From: Pirellulales bacterium
GTDB lineage: Bacteria > Planctomycetota > Planctomycetia > Pirellulales > JANQPP01
Length of the DNA stretch: 51,356 bases
NCBI GenBank assembly: GCA_028289405.1
Contig: JANQPP010000029.1
Span: forward strand, 1-51,356
Direction of reading: 5' to 3'
Positions 18,523 to 27,894 of this stretch are shown one piece after another. The translations under genes and the position numbers were made by a program. Numbering within the stretch: the first letter of the stretch is position 1; each line of letters begins with the position of its first letter. The notes below the pieces were generated by a model. It searched no databases. It saw only the letters and a list, made by a program, of their open reading frames with translations, and had not been told where the DNA came from.

Positions 18523-18651
18523 GGCCGGCTCCTTTCTGCTTGCGGGACTCCGCTGGAAATTTTCAGCGATGCGGCGGGAGATAGTAGAGAATTCCTCGCG
18601 TTGGGACAAGCAAACTTCGCTGATATTTGGAAGCGAATCGCCAAAAGCGGT

Positions 18652-19707
18652 TCAAAGGGAAGAATTGTGGACCGGGTCGTCCTCCGTCTTCCCTACGGTC
18701 GCCGCGCTCTCCTCGGAGGACGAATCGCTCTCCTTTCCTGAAGAAGGCGTGGACACGGCTTCCCGGATTTCGCGATAGATCTGGGCCATTTCCAGCAAGA
18801 GGTTTTCGAGTTCCGCGAAGTATTCCTCTTCGGCAAGCTCTGCCTTGTGGTCTCGCAGGGCGAAGATTCGCAGTTCAATGGCGTTGCGTCGAGCCTGCAT
18901 CTCCTCGGAAAGCTGGCGTTCGAGGGCCGAGGGGACAAGCGTCATTTGATGCGCGCGGCGGCCATCCGGAGCATGGGACGTGCTTTCCACGCGAATATCA
19001 TATGGCCCATGGAAGGCGGACGCCGGCGTGCCGACGCCATCGCCATTGTCTTCCAGCAGGGCATGCTCGGTGGCGAGCCGGCCCGCTTGTTCATAAAACT
19101 CGGCCACGCGTTGGCTGGTAGCGAGAAACGCTTCTAGCAGCGAAGTTTGCCCGTCCTGGTCGAGATCCGCCTGGGGGTCCGCAACCGCTTCGGCAAAGTA
19201 TTCGCCAAACCGCGCGTAGCTCCGCTCGTGCCCGCTTTTGGTGGCGGTGACGATGATCCGGTTCGGTCCCGCCAATATCGGCAGGAAAGGCGCGCTGGCG
19301 GAAGTACCGTTGACCACGATCACGGGACGGGAAACCTCGGCCAACCACTCGGCCACTTCCTCCGCTGATACGTCAGGGCCTTCCAGGTTGAAGCGGGCCG
19401 TCTGGCCATCGAACGTGCCGTGTCCCACGAACACAAGCCACAGGGGGGCGACACCTTCACGCTGATGTTGGAGTGCGTCTTGCAGGTGTTCCTTGGCGGA
19501 AATTTCCTCCTCGGCATCACCGTCAATCACGATCACGGCTGCCTGTCCTTGTTGTGCCACTTCCTGCCATAGCTCGACGGCTTCTTCAAATCCCGGTGCA
19601 TACTTCTCCGTACCCGCGGCGCCGCGGACGACGATCACGGCTTGCTGACCGCCCTCCGATGGCATCACCATGGTGAACAATACGCAAAAGGTCAGGGTCG
19701 CGGTCAT
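18652..19707 (-). CDS. Caspase/C13-peptidase-like protein lacking the catalytic cysteine
   Basis: 351 aa, last gene of the MoxR operon. The caspase-hemoglobinase fold is suggested by strand AVIVIDGD, the histidine motif LWLVFVGHGTFDG (His96), strand RPVIVVNGTSASAPFLPIL, and IIVTATKSGHERSYARFGEYFAEAV. In active relatives a cysteine follows the strand at about residue 135 (as in D-C-S-G); here the stretch is NGTSAS, without Cys. An EF-hand-like DLDQDGQTSLLEAF follows, then a charged helix and a Ser/Glu-rich C-terminus. A short hydrophobic N-terminus (TATLTFCVLFTMVMP) may be a signal peptide. ATG 19707 overlaps the preceding stop by four bases (ATGA). It may be a pseudoprotease acting as binding or regulatory subunit, which is inference. 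Confidence 0.75.
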   Translation of the reverse strand: MTATLTFCVLFTMVMPSEGGQQAVIVVRGAAGTEKYAPGFEEAVELWQEVAQQGQAAVIVIDGDAEEEISAKEHLQDALQHQREGVAPLWLVFVGHGTFDGQTARFNLEGPDVSAEEVAEWLAEVSRPVIVVNGTSASAPFLPILAGPNRIIVTATKSGHERSYARFGEYFAEAVADPQADLDQDGQTSLLEAFLATSQRVAEFYEQAGRLATEHALLEDNGDGVGTPASAFHGPYDIRVESTSHAPDGRRAHQMTLVPSALERQLSEEMQARRNAIELRIFALRDHKAELAEEEYFAELENLLLEMAQIYREIREAVSTPSSGKESDSSSEESAATVGKTEDDPVHNSSL

Positions 19708-22064
19708 GCCAACCCCCTTTTGCGGCGGACGAACCACTCCAAGAGCAGGCAGCCCATGATCACCAGCATCACCGGTGTGCGATGCCACAAGGGGACCAAC
19801 ACGTTTTCGGTGAGCGGGAGTTTCTCACTTGGGAGGTTTTCCACGAAATCCTCAAGGTCTTCGGGAGCCAAAACCCGACCGCCAGTGGAGCGGGCCACGC
19901 GATCGAGCAGCTCGCGATCGGGAGCCAAATCGCGGAACTCATCCATGGCGGGGTTGGAGGCCCAGCCGGTCTCCGCCGAGCCCAGCGGCTTGCCTTGGCT
20001 ATCGGCGGCCCGTGCGCGGACACGATACGCGCCGGCGGCTTGCGGCACGAAGGAGGCCTGAAATTCACCCTCACTTCCTGACTCACTCGGTTCGACGCGG
20101 ACTTGGAACGGCTCTCCCTCGGGAGGGTGGATTTCCACGTCAATATCCGGGTCCACCACGGGATGGTATTTTTTATCAAAGACTCGTACATCGATTTTCA
20201 CGGCGTCCCCCGCCACGAGATGGGACGTATCCACACGGACGTCGACTTGGCCGGGAACGTCGGTCACCAGCCAGCGGAGCATCTGCCGCCAGGCGCGGGG
20301 AAAATCCTCGGCCCCCTCCTCGGAGTGAAGCTGCCACCGCCACAGGTCCCCCAAGGCCAAGACGGCTGACCTTCCACGCCCGTAACGCTGCGTCACGATG
20401 CCGGGCCACACGGCACCGAGAGGATCCTCGAGTTCCGCCAGCAGATGCGCCGCCGGCTTGAGCCCGGGGAGCTCGTGCAACACACGGAAACCGGGCATCG
20501 CGGCCAGGCGTTTGGCCTCTTCTTCCTCGGTAGTCCGCAGCCGCAGCCAGCTTGCGTGCCGGCCTTCCCGGCTGAGTTTTAGCCACCGGTCCGATGGCAC
20601 GGATTCCCCGTCCGGCGAGGCATCCAAATAGACGGGAAGCAATTGCTCGACGGGCGTCCGGGCATAATCGCCTTGGCTGAGGGATTCCATGCCGCCCAGC
20701 ATCAAGAAACCCCCGCCCCGTCGCAACACGAACTGTTCCAGCAAGAGGAGCTGGTCCCGGGTGAAGAATTCGGCTTCCACGTCGTCCAGAATGACGGCGT
20801 GGTAGCGGAACAATTCCTCCTCGTCGTCGGGAAATCCGCTCTGCAACTCGCTGGCATCGGTGACACCCAAACGGACCAGCACCGGCTCGTCGTAGCGTTC
20901 GCGTTCCTCGGCGGATTCGGCATCGAAACCGCGAAACAGGGGATTGCTCGATTCACCCTGCCGCCCCCGCCAATCGAACTTGGGCTCCCGCTTCGCGACG
21001 CGGATCAGACCGACGAGGCTCAATTGTTCATCCTCGGCCACGGCGCGGTTGAGAAATTTGTATTCCCAATTGGGCCGGCCCGCCACGCAGAGGATTCTGT
21101 ACGGCCCGCCGGAACGATCCACGGAAAATCGCCAGGTATTGTTGGCCGCCGTCGCCTCAACTTTCGCGGGCGCGTTGGGTAAGGGAATCGCACGGGGTAC
21201 CAAGCTGGCCCGCACTTGATAATCGGAGATGTTCAACGGAGGACGAAAGCGGAACTCGGCCTGGACGCTGCCATCGTCCGAAAGGCGGAGGTCCCGCGCC
21301 TCCACGGCCTCGTCTTTCGCGTTGAGCAGTTCCAGACGAACGTCCCGTCCTTCCCAGCCTAGACCGGCCACATTGACCCGGGCTTCGGCGGGAAAATCTT
21401 CAAACGACGTTTCCCGCACCGTGACGTTTTCGATGCGCAAGTCGGGTGGCGGCGCGTCGTCACGAAGAATGACGGGATAGACGGGCACCACAAGTTCTTT
21501 CTCCATTGCCAGCAGGGCCGCCTTGTCGGTCACACAGCCGTCGGTCAGGGCCAGAACGCCGGCCAGCGGCTGTCCCGCGTGACGTTTTTGAACCGCTCCC
21601 AAGGCCGCGCTCAGCCGGGACGCTTTTTCGTCGAAAGCCAAACCCTCTTGTGGCGAAATCTGCCGCAGCCGCGTGCCGAAGCGATACCGCCGTACGTCGA
21701 AGGTCTCCTCTAGCGCGGATAGCCACGCACTTCCCGCCGGTTCGAATAATTTCCGCGCGGTTTCGCCGCTGTTGCCGCCGCCGGCATCGGTGACGTCCAA
21801 GCTCTCGCTGCTATCAATCAGCACGGCGAACAGGTTTTCGCCCACGCGGGGCCGGGTCTCATTGCGCAGAGGTTCGAGCAGAACCCACGCCAGCAAGGCC
21901 AGCGCGAGCGCCTTGAGCGGAATCAGCAGCGCCCGCAACCGCCAGGCAAGTCCGCTGCCGCGATAGGACCAGAGCAGAAACAGCACCGCCAGGCACCACA
22001 ACGTAGCGCCCCAGGCGAGCCACTGCCGGGACCCGAACACCCAGGAATCGATCCACGTGCTCAC
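19704..22064 (-). CDS. vWA/GATase1-like integral membrane protein
   Basis: 786 aa. Two or three N-terminal membrane segments (about 16-35, 45-66) precede a vWA-like region beginning LFAVLIDSSESLDVTDA (D.S.S metal site) and containing GVLALTDGCVTDK. Ig-like stretches follow (about 210-310). A region with RILCVAGRPNWEYKFLNRAV, HAVILDDVEAEFFTRDQLLLLEQFV and GGGFLMLGG resembles the class I glutamine-amidotransferase-like fold seen in such proteins. After a further Ig-like domain, one C-terminal membrane helix (MLVIMGCLLLEWFV) ends in a basic tail. Start and stop overlap both neighbours by four bases, so it is translated in the same operon. The soluble part is probably periplasmic. Confidence 0.8.
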   Translation of the reverse strand: MSTWIDSWVFGSRQWLAWGATLWCLAVLFLLWSYRGSGLAWRLRALLIPLKALALALLAWVLLEPLRNETRPRVGENLFAVLIDSSESLDVTDAGGGNSGETARKLFEPAGSAWLSALEETFDVRRYRFGTRLRQISPQEGLAFDEKASRLSAALGAVQKRHAGQPLAGVLALTDGCVTDKAALLAMEKELVVPVYPVILRDDAPPPDLRIENVTVRETSFEDFPAEARVNVAGLGWEGRDVRLELLNAKDEAVEARDLRLSDDGSVQAEFRFRPPLNISDYQVRASLVPRAIPLPNAPAKVEATAANNTWRFSVDRSGGPYRILCVAGRPNWEYKFLNRAVAEDEQLSLVGLIRVAKREPKFDWRGRQGESSNPLFRGFDAESAEERERYDEPVLVRLGVTDASELQSGFPDDEEELFRYHAVILDDVEAEFFTRDQLLLLEQFVLRRGGGFLMLGGMESLSQGDYARTPVEQLLPVYLDASPDGESVPSDRWLKLSREGRHASWLRLRTTEEEEAKRLAAMPGFRVLHELPGLKPAAHLLAELEDPLGAVWPGIVTQRYGRGRSAVLALGDLWRWQLHSEEGAEDFPRAWRQMLRWLVTDVPGQVDVRVDTSHLVAGDAVKIDVRVFDKKYHPVVDPDIDVEIHPPEGEPFQVRVEPSESGSEGEFQASFVPQAAGAYRVRARAADSQGKPLGSAETGWASNPAMDEFRDLAPDRELLDRVARSTGGRVLAPEDLEDFVENLPSEKLPLTENVLVPLWHRTPVMLVIMGCLLLEWFVRRKRGLA

Positions 22065-25000
22065 TGGCCGCTCCCCAGCCGTTCGTAATACCGGGCCACG
22101 CGGTCCGCGTAGGCCGCCGGGACCGGATCACGGTCAATGGGCGTGTCCAGACGCCGTGGGTCTTGCCGCGCCAATTCTTCGGCGATGCGGTCACGCAATT
22201 CCAACATGGGCTCGACCACTTCTTCTTGGACCAGGGACCATTGGGGAACGCGCGAGTGCCGCTTGAATTCGACACGCAGTTCGCGCACCCTTTCGCGGAC
22301 GCGGGCTACGCGGTTGCGGAGATCGGGATTCTCCAGCATCTCCTCCACGTCCCGCATCCGCTCGGACCAGTTCATGAAGTCTTCCCCGGTGATCGGGCCT
22401 CCGGGTCCGGTGGCACCGCCGCCACCCCCGCCTTGCGTGAGGTCGAACCATTGCCCCAAGCGTCCGCTGGGACGGTTTTGATCGTCGGGTCTCGAACCGC
22501 CGCCTCCGCCACCACCTTCACGTGAAGCGGAAGCACCAGATTGGCCTGGAGAATTTCCCTCGCCATTGGATCCTTGTTCACCGGAACCGGGCGTCGCCTG
22601 AGCCTGTTGCGAGGATTCGGGCGATTCCTGCGAGCCTGAGCCCTGAGCACCACCGGGCTGGTCCGCCGCCGTTTCTTGAGGGGCGGGAGAGCCACCCTCG
22701 TTTGATCCGTTTGGTTGGCCGCCGCTTTGGGGCATTTCTTCGGTGACACCTCGGGCCAACTCTTCGATCTCTTCACGCGCGCGGCGGAGTCCTTCCGTCC
22801 GGTCGCCCAGCACTCGCTCGGCGGCCCGCTCGACATCTTCCCGCAGCGATTGGATTCCCGATCGAGCCGAGCGTTCCAAGGGACGCATTTGATCCACGAA
22901 GCCACGCTCCAGCATCTCCGCGCCCGCATCCAGCGTTTCCTCCAGCTTTTGCTGGTTCGCCGAGCGGAAGGTTTCGTAGAGGGCGCGTGAAAAGACCGGC
23001 TCGGTCGCTTCGGCTTGCTCGGTGAGTTGCCGCACGTTATTCAAAACGTCCTCCAGCCGCTCACTCTGTTGCCGCATTTCTTCCGCCAATTCCGTGCGCG
23101 TGCCGCCATCGCGCAGGCTCTTGCGCCCCTCGTTCGATTCTTTGTTCAACCTACGAGCCAGGTCCTCTTGCCGGTTCTCCAAGTCCCGCGCCTGCTCCGT
23201 GAGTTGCCGGGCCTCATCGGCGAATTGGCTGGAAGACTGTTGGCGAAACGCTTCCTGCAACCGGTCCATCCCTCGCTGTGCTTGGCTGCCGGCGGAGAGG
23301 GCCCGGGAGACCATTCCTTCCTCCAAGGAGTCGAGCGCGCGGCGGACGTTTTCACGATTCTCCGTCAATTGCTGGCGTTCTTCGTTCCACCGCGCGCGGT
23401 TTTCGGGCTGGTCCATGCGTTGGCGAAGCTGGTCCACATCGCGCAACACCTGCTCCTGTTGTTCGCGGAGCCGCTTCAGCCTTCGCTCGATTTCTTCCCG
23501 TTCCTCGGGCGAGCGGGCCTTGTTGAGCGCGGTCTGAAGTTCTCGATACTGCCGGTTCATATCCTGCTGGCGGCGGGCCAGGTCCTTCAGCCGTCGCAGC
23601 ATTTCGTTTCGCTCTTGCTGTTCGGCATCTGCCGACTCCCCGGGCCGGCTTTGCGTTTCATAACGGTTCTGATCTTGGGAAAGCTCCAGTTGTTGAAGCT
23701 GCTGTTGGGAGATGTTGCCACCCCCACCTCCGCCGGACTGCCCAGGCGAGCCTTGGCTGACTTGATGCTCGCCGCCTTGCAGGCGTAATAGCGCTTCGTA
23801 AGCCCGCTGCTCCGCGCCCAAGGCCAGGGAAAGATTATGGAACGGGTCTTCCGGCGCGGCTTCCAAATACTCGATCGCTTCCCGCATGCTTTCAGTGGCC
23901 TGTTCAAAATCTTCCGTGGACGCATCATCAGGGAGGTTCGCGCTGAGTTCTTGCGCCTTTTCCAATACGGCACGCTGCGATTCGGCGAGCGTTTCCAACT
24001 CTTCCGGTGCGGGCAACCCCTCGGACGTTTGGCTCCCTGCCCGCTGATGCTGGACGTTCCACGTGGCACGAATTACGTCTTGCTGCAGCCGCAGAGGATC
24101 CCCTTCTTCACCGCCGCCTCCCGCGCCGCCGGCTCCACCGCCTCCCGCCCCGGCGTTGGCCTCGCGCATGATCTCCTCAAAGGGGCGAATCGAGGCGAAG
24201 TACAAGTCTCCATAGGTGCGCCGCTCATTTCCATCGGGTCCCACGTCTTCGGCCCAAAGGGAATACGAAAAGAGGTCGTACGCTTTCGCCTTGAGTTCTT
24301 CCAGCGCCAGCGCGTGCCGCAGGCGGTGAGTTTCGTCCGCCAGCAGGTTATCTCCCAAGGGGATTTCCTGCACTTCACCGCCGGAAAGCGTGTAGCGCAG
24401 GCCGACTTGCGTGATGCCGAAATCATCCGAGGTCTCCGCATCGAAATCGACTTCCTGCAGCGGACTGAGTGGCTGTTCGCCGTAAGGAGACCGGAGACGC
24501 AACTCCGGACGCTGGTTTTCCACGACCTGCACTTCCAGCTCGATGGGCTCGGAGTTGGTGCGGCCATCTTCGTCTTCCAACTCTAAAAAAAGCTTGGAAG
24601 ACACAGTCGGCAGATGCGCGGTCGCATAGGTGTGCGGAAGCTCGGCATCGGCAATGAGATCCCAACTCCTACCATCCTCGGCCACGAGCCGGGCCACGGA
24701 GACCTCTTTGTTCAAGCGGCAGGTCCAGGTGATCTCCGTCCCCTCGACCGCGGTCACGCGGCGGGTGTCGAGGATCTCCGCCGGGGCCAGTTTTGTGTAG
24801 TCGGGATAATCCAGCGTGGCGTCCACCTGCTCCAAATCGGGCCGTTGGAAGACCGTGATTTGGTAATCCTCTGACGACTTTCCGCCGTACTGCACGTGGT
24901 AGACCATGTCCGCCTCCAGAGCATCCAACCTCCGGGCGAAGACCGGATCGTCGAGGCTCTTTTCCATGGGGAGCCGCCGCACTTTTCCATTGGCGGCCGT

Positions 25001-25654
25001 GGCCACGAGTCGCACGTCGCGGGGAGGATCGTCGCCAAAATGGGCTTCCACCAGTACGTAGCTGCCTTGCTCCACTTCCGTGTCGCCTGGCTCGACCTTT
25101 ACCGCCCCCGGCGGCAACTTGCTGGCCAGGGCCTTTTGCGTGGCTTCCCACTCGGGCGCTTCGCTGGACACGTACCAGGCCATGGCGGCGAACACCAGTA
25201 GGCTCACGAAATGCACAAGCTTCCACCGGCCATACCGCGCGGCGGGAAGCGCTTCCTGCCAAGAGTAGAACCGCCCGTGAGAAATCGCCTCTCGGGCCAC
25301 CCGTGTTGCCAAGTAGCGTTCCATCGGATCGGACGAAGCGGAGGCGTCCAAGGCGGTTAGCAGCCGCGAATCGAGGCTGGGGAAAGCCGTCTCGATTTCC
25401 CGGGCCACCTGAACCGGGTCTCCGGCTTTCCGGCGACCCCACATCCCGGCCAGCAAAGCGGCAGCCAGGCACGTCAACAAAATGATCGGCACGGCCAACG
25501 TATCGGACGCCAGGCCCAGCCACCGCACTGCGATGGCGAAAGCTCCCAGGACGCACGCGCCGCCTAGCCAAACCGCCGTGCGGTGCTGCAAAGCACGCAA
25601 GTGTTGAAAACGCCGGGTGACCGACCGGATCATGCGTTGCAATTCGTAATCCAT
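22061..25654 (-). CDS. 1197-aa coiled-coil membrane protein (DUF4175-like)
   Basis: 1197 aa. The N-terminus has two close membrane helices (about 27-46, 52-71: AVWLGGACVLGAFAIAV, AVPIILLTCLAAALLAGMWG) and a third near 137-152. Ig-like beta segments occupy about 160-500 (VKVEPGDTEVEQGSYVLVEAHF, ITWTCRLNKEVSVARLVA). A Gly-rich linker (near 515-530) leads into about 450 residues of Gln/Glu/Arg-rich coiled coil (QERNEMLRRLKDLARRQQDM). A Gly/Ser/Pro-rich disordered stretch and a conserved-looking C-terminal helix block (RNRVARVRERVRELRVEFKR) follow. The layout resembles DUF4175 proteins of MoxR-vWA operons. Its end overlaps the next gene by four bases. A scaffold role is inferred. Confidence 0.75.
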   Translation of the reverse strand: MDYELQRMIRSVTRRFQHLRALQHRTAVWLGGACVLGAFAIAVRWLGLASDTLAVPIILLTCLAAALLAGMWGRRKAGDPVQVAREIETAFPSLDSRLLTALDASASSDPMERYLATRVAREAISHGRFYSWQEALPAARYGRWKLVHFVSLLVFAAMAWYVSSEAPEWEATQKALASKLPPGAVKVEPGDTEVEQGSYVLVEAHFGDDPPRDVRLVATAANGKVRRLPMEKSLDDPVFARRLDALEADMVYHVQYGGKSSEDYQITVFQRPDLEQVDATLDYPDYTKLAPAEILDTRRVTAVEGTEITWTCRLNKEVSVARLVAEDGRSWDLIADAELPHTYATAHLPTVSSKLFLELEDEDGRTNSEPIELEVQVVENQRPELRLRSPYGEQPLSPLQEVDFDAETSDDFGITQVGLRYTLSGGEVQEIPLGDNLLADETHRLRHALALEELKAKAYDLFSYSLWAEDVGPDGNERRTYGDLYFASIRPFEEIMREANAGAGGGGAGGAGGGGEEGDPLRLQQDVIRATWNVQHQRAGSQTSEGLPAPEELETLAESQRAVLEKAQELSANLPDDASTEDFEQATESMREAIEYLEAAPEDPFHNLSLALGAEQRAYEALLRLQGGEHQVSQGSPGQSGGGGGGNISQQQLQQLELSQDQNRYETQSRPGESADAEQQERNEMLRRLKDLARRQQDMNRQYRELQTALNKARSPEEREEIERRLKRLREQQEQVLRDVDQLRQRMDQPENRARWNEERQQLTENRENVRRALDSLEEGMVSRALSAGSQAQRGMDRLQEAFRQQSSSQFADEARQLTEQARDLENRQEDLARRLNKESNEGRKSLRDGGTRTELAEEMRQQSERLEDVLNNVRQLTEQAEATEPVFSRALYETFRSANQQKLEETLDAGAEMLERGFVDQMRPLERSARSGIQSLREDVERAAERVLGDRTEGLRRAREEIEELARGVTEEMPQSGGQPNGSNEGGSPAPQETAADQPGGAQGSGSQESPESSQQAQATPGSGEQGSNGEGNSPGQSGASASREGGGGGGGSRPDDQNRPSGRLGQWFDLTQGGGGGGATGPGGPITGEDFMNWSERMRDVEEMLENPDLRNRVARVRERVRELRVEFKRHSRVPQWSLVQEEVVEPMLELRDRIAEELARQDPRRLDTPIDRDPVPAAYADRVARYYERLGSGQ

Positions 25655-25713
25655 CCGCCCGTCCTTTTTGGGTTAATTGATGACGGCCTCTCCGATGGCC
25701 GATGTGTTTCGTT

Positions 25714-27882
25714 TTATCCCTCAAGTTCCGCGGGTGAAGTCGCACGCCGGCTCTGCCAACCGGCCAGCCAGGTTTCGCCCGTGAGCACGATCAAGGCGGC
25801 CAGGCAAAGCCACTGCCACGATTTCTGTCGGGATTCGATGGCCACCGCGTCCTCCTGGATGGGGCTCATCGAAGCGTCCGAGCCGTTCTCTTTTTCTGGA
25901 CGGTCCGCGTCGCTGGGCAGCAAACCCCAGCGGCGCAAATCGGACAGCTCCATGGGCGTGGTGTTGCTTTCCCTCGCCGCCGTGTGCACCGCGAACCTCG
26001 TTACCGCTTGGTCCCCCTCGAACACCGTATAAATGCCGGGCAGCGTCGTGCCGACAAAAGCTCCTGCATCCGACGCCACTTCTTGGCGCGAGCCGTCCGG
26101 CAGTTCGATGGCCAAACTTGCTTTTTCGTCCCGTAACGCGGCGGCGAGCGCAGCCCGAGGAATCGATTCGCCCACTTCGTAGCCCCCTTCGGCAAGCTGG
26201 GGTCGAGTGCGATATTCCAGCGTCTCCCACACCAGCGGCACGAACTTCGAGGAGCGGGCCAGTTGGCTGTCCCGGGGGTGCCAGCCGCTGGTCAGCACGA
26301 GTAGCGTACCGGCGCCAGCCGGCATTTCCAGCAGTGCTGGCGAATCATCATCGAACACAGCTAATACTTGAGCTTCGGGCCAACTCGACACATCCAGCCG
26401 GCGGTATTGCCAGAACCGGATCTTGGTGAAGTCGGCCAATTGCGGTGACGCGAAGGGGACGAACAACGGATGCGTGAAGTCGAGCACGGAGAGCAACGTT
26501 CCCTGCTCGGCCTCCCGTTCCTCGCACGGCAATGCCGGCACGTCGAGGACTCCCGCCAAGGCTGTGACATCTCCCGTGGAAGAGAGAATGAACCACACGC
26601 TTTTTCCGCGCCGCAGCGCGGTTTGCAGGTGGACACGCCAGGCGTCGGACAAATTTCCCGAGGCGACCAACACCTCCGCCGTGGAATTCTCGGGCGGGCC
26701 GTCCGCTGGAGCGAACACTTCGAAGCTCACTTCGCGGACCGCATCCCCTTCGAGGACCTGCCGCAAGTAGTAAGGCAAGGCTTGCGGATCGTCTGCCTGT
26801 CCGTCACCCACGAACAACACGGAGAGCGGTTTCCCCGTGGTGACCCGATAGAGCGCATTGTCGAAGCCGTGCGGATCCTGTCGTAACTCCAAGCAAACGG
26901 ATTTCTGTCCCTCGGGGAAAGGCGGCCCGAACATCACTCGCCGCTCACCCGCCGGCACGTGGACGCGGATCGGGCGGTCCACGCTGGTGGTTTCAGTGGC
27001 CGAATCTTCCTCCGTGGAAACTCCGACATCGCGCCAGGCGAGTTCGAAGTCCTCCTGCTCCGCATCGAGCGTGTTGCTGATGCGTACGAGGGGCCGGACG
27101 CGCGCGGCGGAGCCTCCCGCCCGTTCACTCCGCCGCAGCCATTGCAGGGAAGCGTTGCCCGGAGAAGCGGGGCGCACGAAATATGGGCGAACCACCATTT
27201 CCGTGGGCCAATCGTAACCTTGCAGCGCTTCCGAATCGGATCCCTGCTGGAAATCCGAGATGACGACGATTTCCCGTTGCAATTGCACTTGTTCGACATC
27301 GTCCGGCTCAGTCACGGCGAGCAGGGTCTCCGCCGCCAGTGTGAGCGCCGCCCCCAAGTCCGTGGCATGCCAACTGGTCTCGGCGACCGCCAACCGGGAA
27401 GCCGCCAGCGCCACCCTGCGGGGTGCCGGGGTTTGGCTCCAAGTCTCGAAATCCAACACGATTTCTTGACGCGTGTCGAATAGGTGCATCGCGACGGCAT
27501 CTTCCGGGCCGGTCGCCTCCAGGAATTCGGCGGCCTGCTGTCGGGCCTGTTCCCACAGGTCTTCGCGCCGCATGCTGGCGCTACGATCCAGCAGCAAAAC
27601 CGAGACCCGCCGGGCTTCCGTTTGCGGCGGCAGCGGAGAACCGGAGGCGAAATACGGGCGGGCAAATACGAAGCAGAGTAGCGCGAGCGCCGCCAACCGC
27701 AGGAGGAGCAGCAGCCAATGGTCGATCTTGCGGTCCTGGGCCACATTCGGCGGAAAGGGCTTGAGGAACAGATGCGAGCTGAATTCGACATGCTCCGCCG
27801 GACGCCGGCGGATGAAATGCATCACGATCGGCAGCGTGAGCGCCGCCAGGCCAGCCAAATAGAGCGGTGTCAGAAAACTCAC
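25714..27882 (-). CDS. BatA-type membrane protein with vWA domain
   Basis: 722 aa. The N-terminal BatA module is clear: MSFLTPLYLAGLAALTLPIV forms helix 1, MHFIRRRP follows, and helix 2 is WLLLLLRLAALALLCFVFA. A vWA domain starts at about 93 (RRVSVLLLDRSASM) with an intact D.S.S metal site at residues 99-103, and continues with ATGPEDAVAMHLFDTRQEI and REIVVISDFQQGSDSEALQG. Later regions are Ig-like, then a Rossmann-like stretch (LSVLFVGDGQADDPQALPYYL). One membrane helix near the C-terminus (WQWLCLAALIVLTGETWLAG) ends the protein. It sits directly after DUF58 (12-base gap). BatA and DUF58 proteins are the usual partners of MoxR. Confidence 0.88.
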   Translation of the reverse strand: MSFLTPLYLAGLAALTLPIVMHFIRRRPAEHVEFSSHLFLKPFPPNVAQDRKIDHWLLLLLRLAALALLCFVFARPYFASGSPLPPQTEARRVSVLLLDRSASMRREDLWEQARQQAAEFLEATGPEDAVAMHLFDTRQEIVLDFETWSQTPAPRRVALAASRLAVAETSWHATDLGAALTLAAETLLAVTEPDDVEQVQLQREIVVISDFQQGSDSEALQGYDWPTEMVVRPYFVRPASPGNASLQWLRRSERAGGSAARVRPLVRISNTLDAEQEDFELAWRDVGVSTEEDSATETTSVDRPIRVHVPAGERRVMFGPPFPEGQKSVCLELRQDPHGFDNALYRVTTGKPLSVLFVGDGQADDPQALPYYLRQVLEGDAVREVSFEVFAPADGPPENSTAEVLVASGNLSDAWRVHLQTALRRGKSVWFILSSTGDVTALAGVLDVPALPCEEREAEQGTLLSVLDFTHPLFVPFASPQLADFTKIRFWQYRRLDVSSWPEAQVLAVFDDDSPALLEMPAGAGTLLVLTSGWHPRDSQLARSSKFVPLVWETLEYRTRPQLAEGGYEVGESIPRAALAAALRDEKASLAIELPDGSRQEVASDAGAFVGTTLPGIYTVFEGDQAVTRFAVHTAARESNTTPMELSDLRRWGLLPSDADRPEKENGSDASMSPIQEDAVAIESRQKSWQWLCLAALIVLTGETWLAGWQSRRATSPAELEG

Positions 27883-27894
27883 GACAGACCTCCC

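Noticed and set aside
22137..24586. Several plus-strand frames of 80-260 aa opposite the coiled-coil gene
   Set aside because: High-GC antisense frames; repetitive composition mirrors the coiled-coil codons.
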